Both the position numbers and the translations under genes were made by a program. The notes under the pieces were generated by a model. The model saw nothing but the letters and a program-made list of their open reading frames with translations. It was not told the DNA's origin and did no database searches. 64,000 nucleotides of DNA from Microthyrium microscopicum (taxonomy: Eukaryota; Ascomycota; Dothideomycetes; Microthyriales; Microthyriaceae): assembly GCA_010405405.1 (NCBI GenBank), contig MU004242.1, positions 348,748 through 412,747 on the forward strand, read 5' to 3'. Every line of letters begins with the position of its first letter. Positions within the stretch are counted from its first letter, which is position 1. Shown one piece after another: positions 10,557 to 21,530 of the stretch.

Positions 10557-11522
10557 TTCCTCCTAGATATTCTATATAGTGAGTGTATTCTTAACGTTTT
10601 GACAAGGTTTTGACAGAAACATAAGCGAAAATTTTAACAGATGAGCCTCTGTAGATCCGGAAATGACTCCGAACTAACGTGCTTAGAAGTAAATTGATGT
10701 AACCTATCAGCTATCGCCACTGAGTTACGCAGAAGCAAGTAGTACGGACGTCATCCCAAGATCCAGGTCTGATACAACCCGTATAAGTTGCGGACTCGGC
10801 TCACTACTTCACCGACCCGCTGCGGCGGCGCTGCCCAACTTTCTCAGATTTCGGACCTCAAATTTCAGATTTCGGATTAGCTGTTTTATGATTCCATAAC
10901 GCTTATCTGTTAAGTCATGTACGCAATAATTTGTAACATCAGGGCACTTGTTGAAGGCTACGGAGTATTCAGTGTGTCGCCGGTCGGTGAGCATTATGCG
11001 CCTCGGCATCTAAGATATCGTACCTGACTTCTATATCTGCCGTTATCATCAGCATGGGATTGATGGATTCCCCATATATGATGTGGAGCTGCTTAAGCGA
11101 TTGTCTTGAACGCGTCGCAGCAGCTAACGCATTTGTTGAGCGCGCCAAATCCCAAAAGGTTGGTTGATCGACGCCGCATGCGACTCCGATGCATGTCGAT
11201 CGCTCCACAACTTTGGGATAGATCTGTTTATTCGCGATTTGTAGCAACACTGCAGCAGATGCCGAAGCGCGATGTACCCATTCCGTCCCGCTTCCTTGGC
11301 TCTACCCTTTTATTGTGCTTACTGGATTGTACGTGTTGTGTGTCTCGAGGCTCACCTTGCAGAAAGGTCCCCTTCCAGCTCTTTAGTGGACAGACGGCGT
11401 GGCGGCATGCTGCCATCTGAGGATGACGTTGTGTTGCCAACCTCTTCAAGCATCGTCTTATCAATGCGCTCTTTAAGCTCCGGGTCCGCTACTGTTATAC
11501 AGTCACGGTCTCGTTCAGAAAG

Positions 11523-13547
11523 ATGCATTTTGTTTCTGCTTGTGTCTGCGCCGCACTGTTCATTTTGACGGGTGCTCAAAGCAAGCCTGCCACACGTCTG
11601 AGGCATCAGAAGCGGCAGAATGCAGGCACCTACGATTACATTATAGTTGGGGGCGGCACTGCTGGGTTGGCTTTGGCAGCGCGATTGTCGGAAGATGGAA
11701 ACCAGACCGTCCTAGTACTCGAAGCAGGAGGTTCGCCGACAGCAGTCGCCTCCTACAAGACTCCCGGCGCTGATCTGCAAGTCCTGGGCTCTCCTATCGA
11801 TTGGGCTTTTACCACCCTACCACAGTCGACGTTGAACAATCGTCAGCTCACGTACAATCGAGGGAGATGTTTGGGCGGCAGTTCGGCTATCAACGGTATG
11901 ACTTACGGAAGAGGCTCTTCGAGTGTTTACAATTTGTGGGAGTCCTTGGGGAATACTGGATGGAGTTGGAATGATGTATTTCCTTACTTCAAGAAGGTAA
12001 GTGGTTGTGTGTGACGATGAGCGATGGGCGATAAGTGATTGACATCAATAGTCGACCACTTTCCACAATCAAGCAGAAACGAACGTAACTGGACAAGGCG
12101 TTGAGGCTTCACTGTATTCGAATGGTCCAGTGCAAATTGGCTACCCCCCTTACGTTTATGCCACTCCCGGAAGTGAGGCATTTGTTGAGTCCCTGGCTGC
12201 TATTGGGGTACCTGTGTAAGCCATGCGCTCGCTGCGATCATATTTATCCTGAAACTGAGTGGCTAACGCATAGCAACAGAGTTGAAGAGCTCAACAATGG
12301 CACTAATATCGGAGCAAAGCAGGAAATGCTGACTATAGATTCACTATTCCACCGCAGCTCCAGTTACGACAACTACTATATGCAAGCCCAAAATCGGCCC
12401 AATCTCAAAGTACTGCCTTTTTCTCCCGTTAAAAGGCTTATTCTTACGGAAAGCTCCAAAGGAGTGATTGCAACTAGTGTTGTATATGTAGACTATACAA
12501 GCGGGGAAACATTAAATGCTACAGCTAAGGAGGTGATTTTAAGTGCCGGATCATTTCAGACTCCACAACTGCTCATGTTGTCCGTAAGTTTGCCCACTAT
12601 CAGCTTGTGCAATTCGGCGATCGTGCTAACCAGCCTAGGGTATTGGGCCTACAGAGACACTAAAGAAAAACGGTATCAAGCAGTATGTTGCGAATGAGAA
12701 CGTCGGGCAGAAGTAGGACTTGTCGCCACCTCACTTAATAGGCCGCTAATATTTCTGAAGCCTGCAAGATCATACTTATTTCAGCATATACCTTGAAGCA
12801 GATCCAGCAGTATCCTACTCTTCCCTTTATAATGACTATTCCAAACTTCAAGAAGCGACGGCAGAATATCAGTCATCACAGGGTCCACTCACTGCGCCTA
12901 TTGGCTTGTCGTTCGGATTCGAGAAGATATCTGCAGATACGCTTACTGAGATCGGGGCAGCCGCATTGGCGCAGAATCGTTCAGATCAGGCACACATTGA
13001 GTACTACTACGAAACAGAGTTTTATCCGAATTATCCTACACCACAATACTCGCCGATGGAGTACAACACGTCTTATATCAGCTTAACTGCGGGATTACTC
13101 GCTCCTATGTCGAGAGGCAGTATATCCGTCAAGTCCAACAGCAATGCGGATCCTCCCCAGATTGATCTCAACTATTACAGTACCCCCGAAGACCAGGCAG
13201 TCGCTATCTATGCCTTCAGGAACTTGCGTAAGATTCTCGACAAATTCTCCACGTTCAATTATACGTACGACGAAGTGGCACCGGGACCGACCGTGCAGTC
13301 TGATGCGGACATCCTTGAGTATGTCCGCAGTACCGCAGTAACTGTATGGCATGCATCGGGAACGTGTGCCATGCTGCCGCAAGACAAGGGAGGAGTCGTC
13401 AACGACAAGCTGCAAGTTTATGGCGTTGATGGATTGAGGATTGTTGACACCAGTGTTTTTCCCATCATACCTGATCAGCACACGCAGGGTCCGACGTATA
13501 TGCTTGCGGAGAAAGCAGCTGCCATTATCTTAGGGACGGATCGGTGA
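11523..13547 (+). CDS. Secreted GMC-family FAD oxidoreductase
   Basis: Five exons: 11523-11996, 12052-12215, 12274-12583, 12639-12712 and 12761-13547, with introns of 48-58 bp; 602 residues. The N-terminus MHFVSACVCAALFILTGAQS looks like a signal peptide. The FAD-binding motif is YDYIIVGGGTAGLALAARLS, the GMC signature-1 region is NRGRCLGGSSAINGM, signature 2 is SAGSFQTPQLLMLSGIGP (completed by splicing), and the catalytic C-terminus has VWHASGTCAM and DQHTQGPTYML. The family includes glucose oxidase, aryl-alcohol oxidase and choline dehydrogenase; the substrate is unknown. The fourth intron (GTAGGA..GAAG) has weaker splice sites, but removing it restores VGQNLQDHTYF, the expected GMC sequence. 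The gene stands alone, convergent with the carnitine carrier. Confidence 0.9.
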
Positions 13548-14356
13548 ACAGGGTTGATGAGCGGCGAGTTCACTATCGTGGGTCAAGTACAGAAACTGTT
13601 ATCAAAGAAATACCAATGTTGTGGGAGTCCGAGGGTCTAATATAGGGTCTGAGGAACTAATATACTGTAGCCAGACCTTTCCAGGCTGGTGAGTCTGAGG
13701 GTTTAATTATTCAAGATTATGCTCCCCAACCCAGATGGGTTCAGATGCGTAACATTAAGCATAGACGAATATCGTGTTCTTTCTATGCCTTATGCACAAC
13801 ATTAGTATTCGGAGAGAAAATGCTTCCCATCCGAATATAATGCTGTTGGTTTCGAAACATGTAGCCTGCCTATAGTATTGATTAGAACAATTGCCAGATC
13901 TACAAACCTCCTTGATTGTCGTTATACCAGTAATTGAGTAGTGCTGATATATGGTATCATATAGGTAAGAGATAGAACCTTTGATCGGATAAACACACTA
14001 GCCAGACGTGAAGTGACAGATCAACCTCGAGATAATAAGTGAACGGCTCCATGCTCTGCCTCTCCATCTGATACCCGTGATTTAGTGCCGTGATTCATTG
14101 AATATACTCTTCGCTACGACCCAAGCTTTACTTAATGGTACATATCAGCGCTGATAGCAGAGCTCTTGGTCTCATAATAAGCAGTGCTGTCTCAGATTCT
14201 AGTGGTCGGTAATATGGTCGTCGATCGTCTTCGCAGACGTGTATGATATGCCATCTACCTGTGTCTCAATATGTACAACTTCATCCTCTTACATGCGAGC
14301 CATATATGTGCCTGTATTTTTGCTTTTGATGTCCAACCCTCCAATAGTTACTATAT
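13548..14356. other. Convergent intergenic region
   Basis: An AT-rich 809-bp gap between the 3' ends of the GMC gene (+) and the carrier gene (-). Around 13620-13710 a loose repeat of GTCTAATATAGGGTCTGAGG-like words occurs. No gene is supported. Confidence 0.5.
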
Positions 14357-15665
14357 TCAAATCTCCTCAGCATCGCCCAACATCTTGCCCATTGCTTGCT
14401 GTGCCAGTTCCACACCCAAGAACGTTGCAGCATTGGCCGGTATGGCACGCGCAATAGCCGGTGTAAATCCTGGGAAGAAAGCCTACAGTCATTAGTTCTC
14501 AACCCTCAACAATAGCGAACTTGAAGAAACTGACCTTTACTCCGCCCTTGCTATACAACTCCCTCACCACACCACCAAGCGTCGGACTTCCAGCAGCACT
14601 CTGCAGCCTACTCTTAACCGTATCTACCGGGAACACCGGAATCCACATAGCAACACCCGCCGCCGCACCAGCCATCATAACCGCCGGCAAACTCAACTTG
14701 CCCACCTTACCATGCTTATCCTTCGGGCTTAACCTGGCCTTAATAATCTCATACGTAGCAAAGTATGCCGCGCTGCCTGGTCCATCTCTTGCCAATGTCA
14801 TAAATGTGCCCCGATATACACTCCTTATGCCGCCCGCCTTGTATAGTTGGCGCGCACAGTCGAGACTGCCGGCGTATTTTGGTTTCTCGCCGGGTTTAGT
14901 GTTTTGCCCTTGGATTTGCAGGAGGACTTTAACGCGTTCCATGGGTGCGGTGACGGCGGTCATGGGGATGGCGCTGAAGAAGCCGGCGGCGGCCACTTGG
15001 GCGGGGGTGAAGCCGGTGGAGGGGACGTCGGAGAAGCGTTGGACGAGGGATTTGCCTACGTCGTAGCCCCAGAAGGAGATGGCGACTATGGTAAGTTAGT
15101 CTATATAGCTAGAGTTGGAGGGAGAGGGACGGACACATGGGGGTGACGCCGTATAGTGGTGCTGTGACGCCTGCGTATAGACCCTATATTACCCATCGTC
15201 AGTCCTTGTCAGTTCCTTTTTGGAAGTTATAAAGCATACCGCAGCGCCGCGTTGGGCTATGATCTTCCTTACTACGTCCATCGCGCCATTGTATGTGCCC
15301 TTCTCCGCCGTCTGCAAATTGACCTTGACGAGATCGAAAGGATGGCCTGTGAGCACAGCGCAGATTCCACCAACTCCACCGGATGCAAATGCGCGTAAAC
15401 TTTTGACGAGATCTGACGATGCTTCCTTGGTGCCTTCTGTGATGCTGTCTTTGACGTCGACCGCGACATTTTTGGCTTTCTCCTTGAGCTTGCCATCTTT
15501 TGCATCGTCAACTACGTCGGCTGCTTTCTGCTTGAGCGTGGCTTCTTTTGCTTTGGCATCGTCGACTACATTGGCGGCTTTTTGCTTGAGCGTAGCTCCT
15601 TGTTCTTTGACATTGTCCACCGCATCGGCGGCTTTCTGCTTGAGCTTGCCTTCCTGGCTGCTCAT
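14357..15665 (-). CDS. Mitochondrial carnitine/acylcarnitine carrier-like protein with repeated N-terminal extension
   Basis: Four exons (15665-15240, 15183-15135, 15085-14535, 14482-14357), 383 residues. The carrier core has three SLC25 repeats with PFDLVKVNLQ, PMERVKVLLQ and PVDTVKSRLQ and matches fungal carnitine/acylcarnitine carriers (GGVGGICAVLTGHPFDLVKV, TPMFAISFWGYDVGK after splicing). The carrier exchanges acylcarnitine for carnitine across the inner mitochondrial membrane, supplying beta-oxidation and acetyl transfer. Unusually, residues 1 to about 85 are a charged helical extension of four near-repeats (TLKQKAADVVDDAKDG type, 16-18 residues) resembling LEA-type 11-mers. Typical carriers of this type are about 300-330 residues, so the extension accounts for the extra length. 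Intron 2 uses a GTCCGT donor, chosen because it restores the family sequence. Confidence 0.88.
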
Positions 15666-16413
15666 GGTGCGCGAGAGGGCGTTTCAGGGAGCGCTCGGCG
15701 CTTTTGGAGGAGATAAGGATGCTCGCGTGCGTCGAAAAATTAGGGGGAGCTACGATGGTGGTGGTGTTTAAATCACAGATCAATGCTTGGAGCGGGCGAA
15801 GTCGGAGAGCCGGTGGGGTGGCTGGTAATAGCTTTGAGATAAAGTAGCGGGAGTTCAATAGGTCAATTGGCCATCAATGTATGAGAAGAAAGCAAAGGAG
15901 ATGTCAAGTTTGTAATATATACGATAACAAACATGCCAGAGCGAAGATAATGGTTGGTGTTGAGTCCCCCTGGCATAAAATCGCAGTTCGGGAGAGTCCA
16001 GCCGCAAAACCGAGGCAGAGCTCTCATCGAGCTTGCAAACGGGAATGCAAGGCTGCGTCTTGACTTTTGAGCCCTTGGACTTTTTTTTTGTTCCAGCCTT
16101 CTCACCTGCTAGACAAATCTTCATTTGTACTTGTTCAAAGGCCGAGGCTGCTCGCTATCTCGATTGATCATAGTCGCCTGCACGTCATGTTGTTGACGAG
16201 TTTGACAGCTGAATCTCAAGTACCACGCTGATGCCATCGCATTAGAATCAGTCAGGTATTGGATGAATGAGTATGAGACAGGTGCTCCAATGGATACTTT
16301 TGGTATCAAAAACGAATATTAGTCAATAGCTGATCAGAGACGATGGCCATTATCGAAGATGATGGGAGACAGCGCAGTTTGTGGGAGATATCGTTTTTAC
16401 AGCATCATTCGAT
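15666..16413. other. Intergenic region, carrier promoter and 3' flank of the unknown gene
   Basis: No gene is supported. A T9 run sits at about 16081-16089. At 16338-16368 the sequence GATGATGGGAG with GACGATGGCC resembles one end of the MITE-like element at 17717-17922, but no paired end was found. Confidence 0.4.
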
Positions 16414-18618
16414 CTAGAGATCCCAGACCTCATATTGCATGGCCATGCGCTCGTGAAAGATCTCTTCACTCATCACAGCAAAGAAATCCTCGTCAACTGC
16501 CTGATCTTCTTCCTCCATATCCTCCATCATGGACCAAGCATCGTCCTCAGCGCTTTCGCGAATCCCTTCAATACGAACCGCAAGCTCTCGTGGCGACCAA
16601 GATCTGGGTGGAACTATGAGATTCTAGAGGTCGTTAGCATCAAGCCTTGATTCTTGTGAGTTACCATCGCACTCTCTGGGAGCCATCAGATGCGATGGCA
16701 GCCATCAAGTACTATGTCAAAGGCACCTACCTGGAAAGCCTCTGGCTTGAGCTCTTCCGTAAGTTGGTTGAGAACGAAACCCTTGCCATTGAGGCGCATC
16801 ATCAGAGCTTTTCCAGTTGTACAGGCCTTCTGATCGATCACTATCAGTAGAGTGCGTGGCTGGTCATTCAACTTCCATGTGTGAGTCTCCGCATGTTCCC
16901 GGGTGGCATGGTTTCGGTGTCTTGCAGGACACAGAGCCATCCACGACGAATGGCTATGAAGCGCGTCCTGGAAATTGACAACGTCGGCCAGTGCTTCTAT
17001 GATGAATCGAGAAGGTTCAGCCATGCCTTTGATGTACTTTTTGCTGCGAGTCTCGCGCGTAGTAGCTTCAAATCTAGACGCATCATCCAGAAGTGTTGCT
17101 TCTTCAATGGAGTCCCAGATCGAGAATTCCTGAATTCTTTTGTAGAGCTTTTGACAGAGCGTATTCGATATTATGGTCGATGCTGGAGTTCCATCTCCAT
17201 ACCAGGTACGCACAACTCGAATGTTCCAGTGTGCTGAGTTCATATTCTGGTTTCGAGTAGTGACAAGATCACGAGGGACCCATGATATCGGCTTTTGCTC
17301 GCCATTTCGACGCTGCTCCCAGAAGAATCGAGCACGGGCATGATAGCCAGAGGTAATCCAGGTCTTTAGGACATACAATCTGAACGCGTCACAGAATTTA
17401 CCGAGAATGAGCTGGCCAGTTGAGCTCTCTAAAGCCTCCAAGAATGAGCTAGAAGCCGTAATGAGGCATTGAAGTGCAAGTCGTGATGCTGGGGTTGGAT
17501 CCGCAAGTAAAGCCTCCAGAATCAAGAGCTTGATTTCTAAAGGCAAAGAATCGACGACGCTCTTCGTTGCGGAATATGTGTTCAGCAACACTCGCTCCGT
17601 CCGAATAATTGAGCAAAGAGGGCCAAGAATAGCGGCTGATTTGGCCTCCAAGAATGATTGCTGTCTGATAGTCAGCATATTCATTCATAAAAGCTGCACA
17701 CCAGTTTGACCGCTCAAGTACTGAATTCCCATCGCCTCCGATGGGCACCATCCAATCTTTAAAATTACGCATTTCATGTCTGCCATCGAAGCTGTAAATC
17801 ATCGCAGGCGATAATGCCCAGCGTGATCGATAAAATGCTCGATTTTTAACGTCTCCGGTGGCAGCCATCGCATGCGTTCTTTTTGAAGAGTCGATGGCAC
17901 CCATCAGAGGCGATGGGAGTACACTAGGAAGAAACGTACCTTGAGGAAGTGATCGAATGGCAGATATCCGAACATGTGAAGAGGCAATGAACGCAGTTTG
18001 GGGTCATTTCCATGAGTCCACGAACGCAGATTGCGCAAGACTGAGCGAATGTTGCTGTCGCACAGCAAGCCGCGATTTTCAAGTTCCAAACGTTCGTACT
18101 CTGCATCGCATACATCAGCTCCAGATTCTGATTCGCAGCCCGAGTCGTAACACTCCGGCTCGCAATCATGGTCTTCTTCCTCCAGGAGGGCCTGTTCGGT
18201 ATCTTGCCTCAGCCAAGGGTGTGTTCGAAGACAGTAACCGCGTTTGGTACCACAGTTGGCATGTGGATGCTCACTAAAGCGTGTCAGTACACGCTCCAAT
18301 ATTTTCGCAACATAATACCCACACCAAATGGTCGACGGGACAAACCGTGTGATCGAGGACTAGCGAGGATCCAAGCACAAATCCATACTGACAGAGCCCT
18401 TGCTGGTAATAGGGATCTACGGGGTGATGCTCGCCACAGCTGTGACAGTGAGGATATCGATTTGGAACCTTGTACTTGACGATTGGCGCTTTTGGCGGCT
18501 TGCCTGCAGCTGTAACAAAGCCGTATGTAGCAAGCGAAGTTTGTAGAAGATGGGGAATTAGTGAAGGCATATCGGAATCGCTGTCGGAGCAGCTCTCCCA
18601 TGGATCAGCGAGGGCCAT
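16414..18618 (-). CDS. Unknown protein, four exons, possible F-box-like segment
   Basis: My model joins 18618-18323, 18273-17940, 17660-16731 and 16623-16414 into one 589-residue frame; each junction keeps phase and has a plausible branch point (CTGAC, GCTGAC, GCTAAC). The last exon is an uninterrupted 70-codon frame ending in an acidic stretch (MMEDMEEEDQAVDED). The N-terminus has spaced Cys/His pairs (PHCHSCGEHHP, HANCGTKRGYC) that could bind zinc. The middle has VVDSLPLEIKLLILEALLAD, similar to the short F-box-like motif common in lineage-specific fungal proteins. The third exon carries many aromatic residues. I do not recognise the family. Intron 2 is 279 bp because a MITE-like element sits inside it; intron 3 (107 bp) carries a related hairpin. 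Function unknown. Confidence 0.65.
17717..17922. mobile_element. MITE-like element inside an intron (~192-205 bp)
   Basis: The left end TCCCATCGCCTCCGATGGGC (from 17727) and the right end, read in reverse complement as TCCCATCGCCTCTGATGGGT (to 17918), match over about 26 bp. GTAC lies close outside both ends (17718-17721 and 17919-17922). The ends resemble the subterminal CTCCCATCAACTCTGATGG of the 9418-9630 element, so they may be distant relatives. It lies wholly between the donor (17939) and acceptor (17661) of intron 2 in the unknown gene. Confidence 0.7.
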
Positions 18619-19528
18619 GTCGGGAGTTGAGGTTGTCAGAGGAGAAGAAGCAGAGTTGAAGTTGGAAGGTTGTGGAGTTGTGGAGACGGGAGCCTAAACC
18701 GTGTGTGTTTTCTGGTCCCTGCGTATGGCAAGTACGATCCATCTTCGAGGAAGGAGCAATGGATGATTAATCGAGATATGGAAGGCGCCGGTCTTGAAAG
18801 CGGAAGGAACGCTGGCTCGCACTATTTCGAAGATTCGACGTCAACTTGGCATTTTATCTTCTGATCGTACTGACCCGGAAATGCTAGCCTCGAGATAGCA
18901 AAGAATGTAATCAAAAGAAACACAAAGTAGATTGTGTTGAAAGTGAAAGGTTAAAAGCTGATATCGCCCTAACGAAGGTGTTTGAGGTAATGGAAGTCAA
19001 CCGCATGACAAAATAACAGGCCTTCTCCCATCAACTTCGCTGGCTCCCACGAACGCTTTAACTTAAGAGGTGTTATACTTGCCATCGCATTCAACAAAAT
19101 ATCCCAAGTTGGGACGCCATATATGATAAATAAAGTACTCGATACTAAAGCGTGTTGTGTAGGAGTTACCGAAGTCGATGGGGGCACGCCATTGATTTTG
19201 TCTATCGATTGGAAATCTTCCCAAAGATGTAGGCGATGATGCTTGATAGGCTTTCAATAATTCTGTTCTGGGCAAAGAGTTAGAAGGATATAGCAACGAC
19301 GTGTTACCATTTCATAGAATCTAATACTCTTTACTTACATGCTTGAAAAAAGCGTATCGGTATTGGGTATTGGGCATAGGTTCAGTGACAGAAGCTTGAA
19401 AAAACCATAAATTTTTTGAAATGATGATTGAATTTTGTACTAACTATTGAACTTATACATAATATCTTCCCCAATGCAAAATGATCATAATCATAACCGT
19501 AAAGCGTTTAGATACATTGGACAATGCT
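18619..19528. other. Intergenic region containing a MITE
   Basis: Apart from the MITE at 18998-19211 there is no supported gene. The first ~250 bp must hold the promoter of the unknown minus-strand gene; the rest is the 3' flank of the allergen-family gene and is AT-rich. Confidence 0.5.
18998..19211. mobile_element. MITE, copy 2 (214 bp), same family as 9418-9630
   Basis: The left end CAACCGCATGACAAAATAAC and the reverse-complemented right end CAATCGATAGACAAAATCAA share a terminal repeat that continues as CCCATCRACTTCG. Flanks are GAAGT (18993-18997) and GAAAT (19212-19216), a one-mismatch 5-bp target duplication. The interior shares AAATAAAGYACTCGATA with copy 1. Copies differ widely inside and at the ends, so this looks like an old family. 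Noncoding. Confidence 0.82.
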
Positions 19529-20488
19529 TCACTTCATGAAACCCTTCTTTCCATCACCATCAGCATCCTTCATTGGATTGAGTTTGTCCAACAACGAAGG
19601 TTTGCCAACCTGGGTGCCGGAGTGAGTGTCAGAGTGAGTGTTTGATCCTACACCTGCACCAGTACCAGATTGGTTGAGAGAGTTGTCGTGTGCGTGGCTG
19701 CCGTGTTGGCCGTTTCCAACATTATGCATAGCAGAGCCAACGGATTTGTTGATATCCTTTGGCTCGCCAGCGAAGTGATCATGCTTGACCTCACGACCAG
19801 TCAAGCTTCCGCCTTGCTTCTGGAAGTCGGCCATGTTGATAGGCTCGAGAGTGGAAGCAGTGTGGTGCTGGGCTGCGTTGTGGTGTACCTCGTGGATCGG
19901 AACGGTAGTATGGACTACGTGAGGCTCGATTGTCTGTTTATGGACGACGGGCTGAATGTTCTCGTGCACGTGATGATGAATATGCTCTCCGCTTACGGCT
20001 GAGCCAGTTCCCTGAGTGTGGTGTGTCTCTGGCGCGCGGGTGGATGTGTTTTGAAATTTGGCCTTTTCGTTTTCAAGGTGCTGCTTGGTCTGAGAGTGAT
20101 CTCTATGGTCATGTTCGCGGTGGACGACTAATTATCAGTCAGTATGAAGTTACTTGAGTGGAAACCAACTGCTTTGGCATTGAAAAGTGAAATTTACCCG
20201 GTGTTGCTTTGTGGTGATGCTGCTCGGGAAGTACTTCCGAATGTTGCACAGGTTGAACTGAGGTATGGTAATGGTCTTGGTGCACTTCATTGTCTCGAGC
20301 AACGTGCTTTTCCTCGCGGCGATGCTCATTTACGGTTTCATTTTGTACGCTTGGAGCTACTGTCTCGTGGACTGTGGTGTCTAAGGCTGCATTAGAGACC
20401 ATGGTAACTTTAAATGATACTGAAGTTACAAACCGTGATGTCCAGCCTTGGACATAAATCCGCTGATGGTTTCCTTTGCCTTATTCAT
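19529..20488 (-). CDS. Allergen-family protein (fungal HVHENIQP-type)
   Basis: Three exons, 20488-20434, 20386-20198 and 20127-19529, 280 residues. The N-terminus MNKAKETISGFMSKAGHH, the conserved DTTVHETVAPSV block, EVHQDHYHTSVQPV, GEHIHHHVHENIQPVV and TTVPIHEVHHNAAQHH with STLEPINMADFQKQGGSL are hallmarks of a widespread Pezizomycotina family annotated as allergens. The protein is hydrophilic, His-rich and probably disordered, with no signal peptide; its biological role is not known. The C-terminus is Gly/Ser/Thr-rich and ends DADGDGKKGFMK. It is divergent from a related gene at 21531, with about 1 kb between the starts. Confidence 0.85.
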
Positions 20489-21530
20489 ATTGACTTGGAA
20501 GGATATTGAATGTAATAATTGAAAATATGTTTGGATAGTCGATTATTCGAATTGTGAAGCTTTGTGTATAGAGATGAGTGAATTAAACGTCTAGAATGTG
20601 ATACTTTACAGATCTTATAAGCTACCGCCGGCCATTTGATTCCACAGAAAGTGTACGTAGGCAATTCCAAATGGCATCACAATTGTCTATCATCCTATGC
20701 CTTCCTATCCGACCGTCTGACAATATCCGGGCACATCTTGAAACTAATGCTCGTTGAACCCTACTTTTTTCAGAAGGAAAACATGGCAGAGCGAACCTCA
20801 CTGGATGATCCAACAGCATCTACGTCATTTGACATGCGTATATTCGAATATTTCAGTCTAGAAGTGTAAGATCAGATCTCAAAAGTAATAATATGTGTGG
20901 ATAAAAACATGCTCTGAAGACGATGATCCCAATCGCGCTCGCGGCCACTAAATCGATGACCCGCAAGCATCGTCATGCTTGCATTTTGGCGCTTGTGGCG
21001 TTGACACATCCACCGATCGAGCTATATCCAGCCAATCATGGAACTGATTAATACATGTCATTACTATGGACGTGTTCGGACGCGTTTAAGGGCTGCCACA
21101 GTGCCAAATAATGACATCAATCTTTGTAGCTACCGTCGTGAAATTCTGGGCCTGATCGAGACCGTTGTCGATCGACCATCCTCGGACCCGGATTATGGGA
21201 TTCTGCCTCTGGAGCGGTCCAGATGATCCATTCTTATGCCTGAAAGAGTTAAAACAAAACATTTTCTATGGAACATGCGGGATTTTTGGTAAGTTCAAAG
21301 CCCATCCACATACGGATACGGTACATGAATGCCTGTCGGAAGCTCCGAATCTATCGACGTCGCCTCATACCCCCTAACTCTCTCTATCGTGAACCACACG
21401 CATTCCAGCGTCTGCTTGGGGGACTACTGTCATTGCCGCTCTTCCATTATCTCAAGGCAAATCACATATCATACAACAAGCTTCAGTCGTGTCTTTTGTT
21501 GTAGGTGTTTACACTCCTACCTTAAACACT
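20489..21530. promoter_or_regulatory. Divergent promoter between two allergen-family genes
   Basis: A 1042-bp gap between divergent starts of two related genes. It includes a GATCGAGACCGTTGTCGATC segment (21153-21172) with GATCG at both ends and other GATCGA words (20978-21025). No gene is supported. TTTTGTTGTAG at 21492-21504 could be the acceptor of a 5'UTR intron of the plus-strand gene. Confidence 0.45.

Larger units (their letters stand above)
9146..11522. other. Gene-poor interval
   Basis: About 2.4 kb without a supported gene. It contains one complete MITE (9418-9630), an 18-bp perfect palindrome with scattered ACTCGAGT-like words (10410-10500), and a 26-bp tandem repeat (10500-10556). 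The stretch 9700-10700 is AT-rich with many stops in all frames, consistent with decayed repeat DNA. The last few hundred bases before 11523 must hold the GMC oxidoreductase promoter. Confidence 0.6.
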
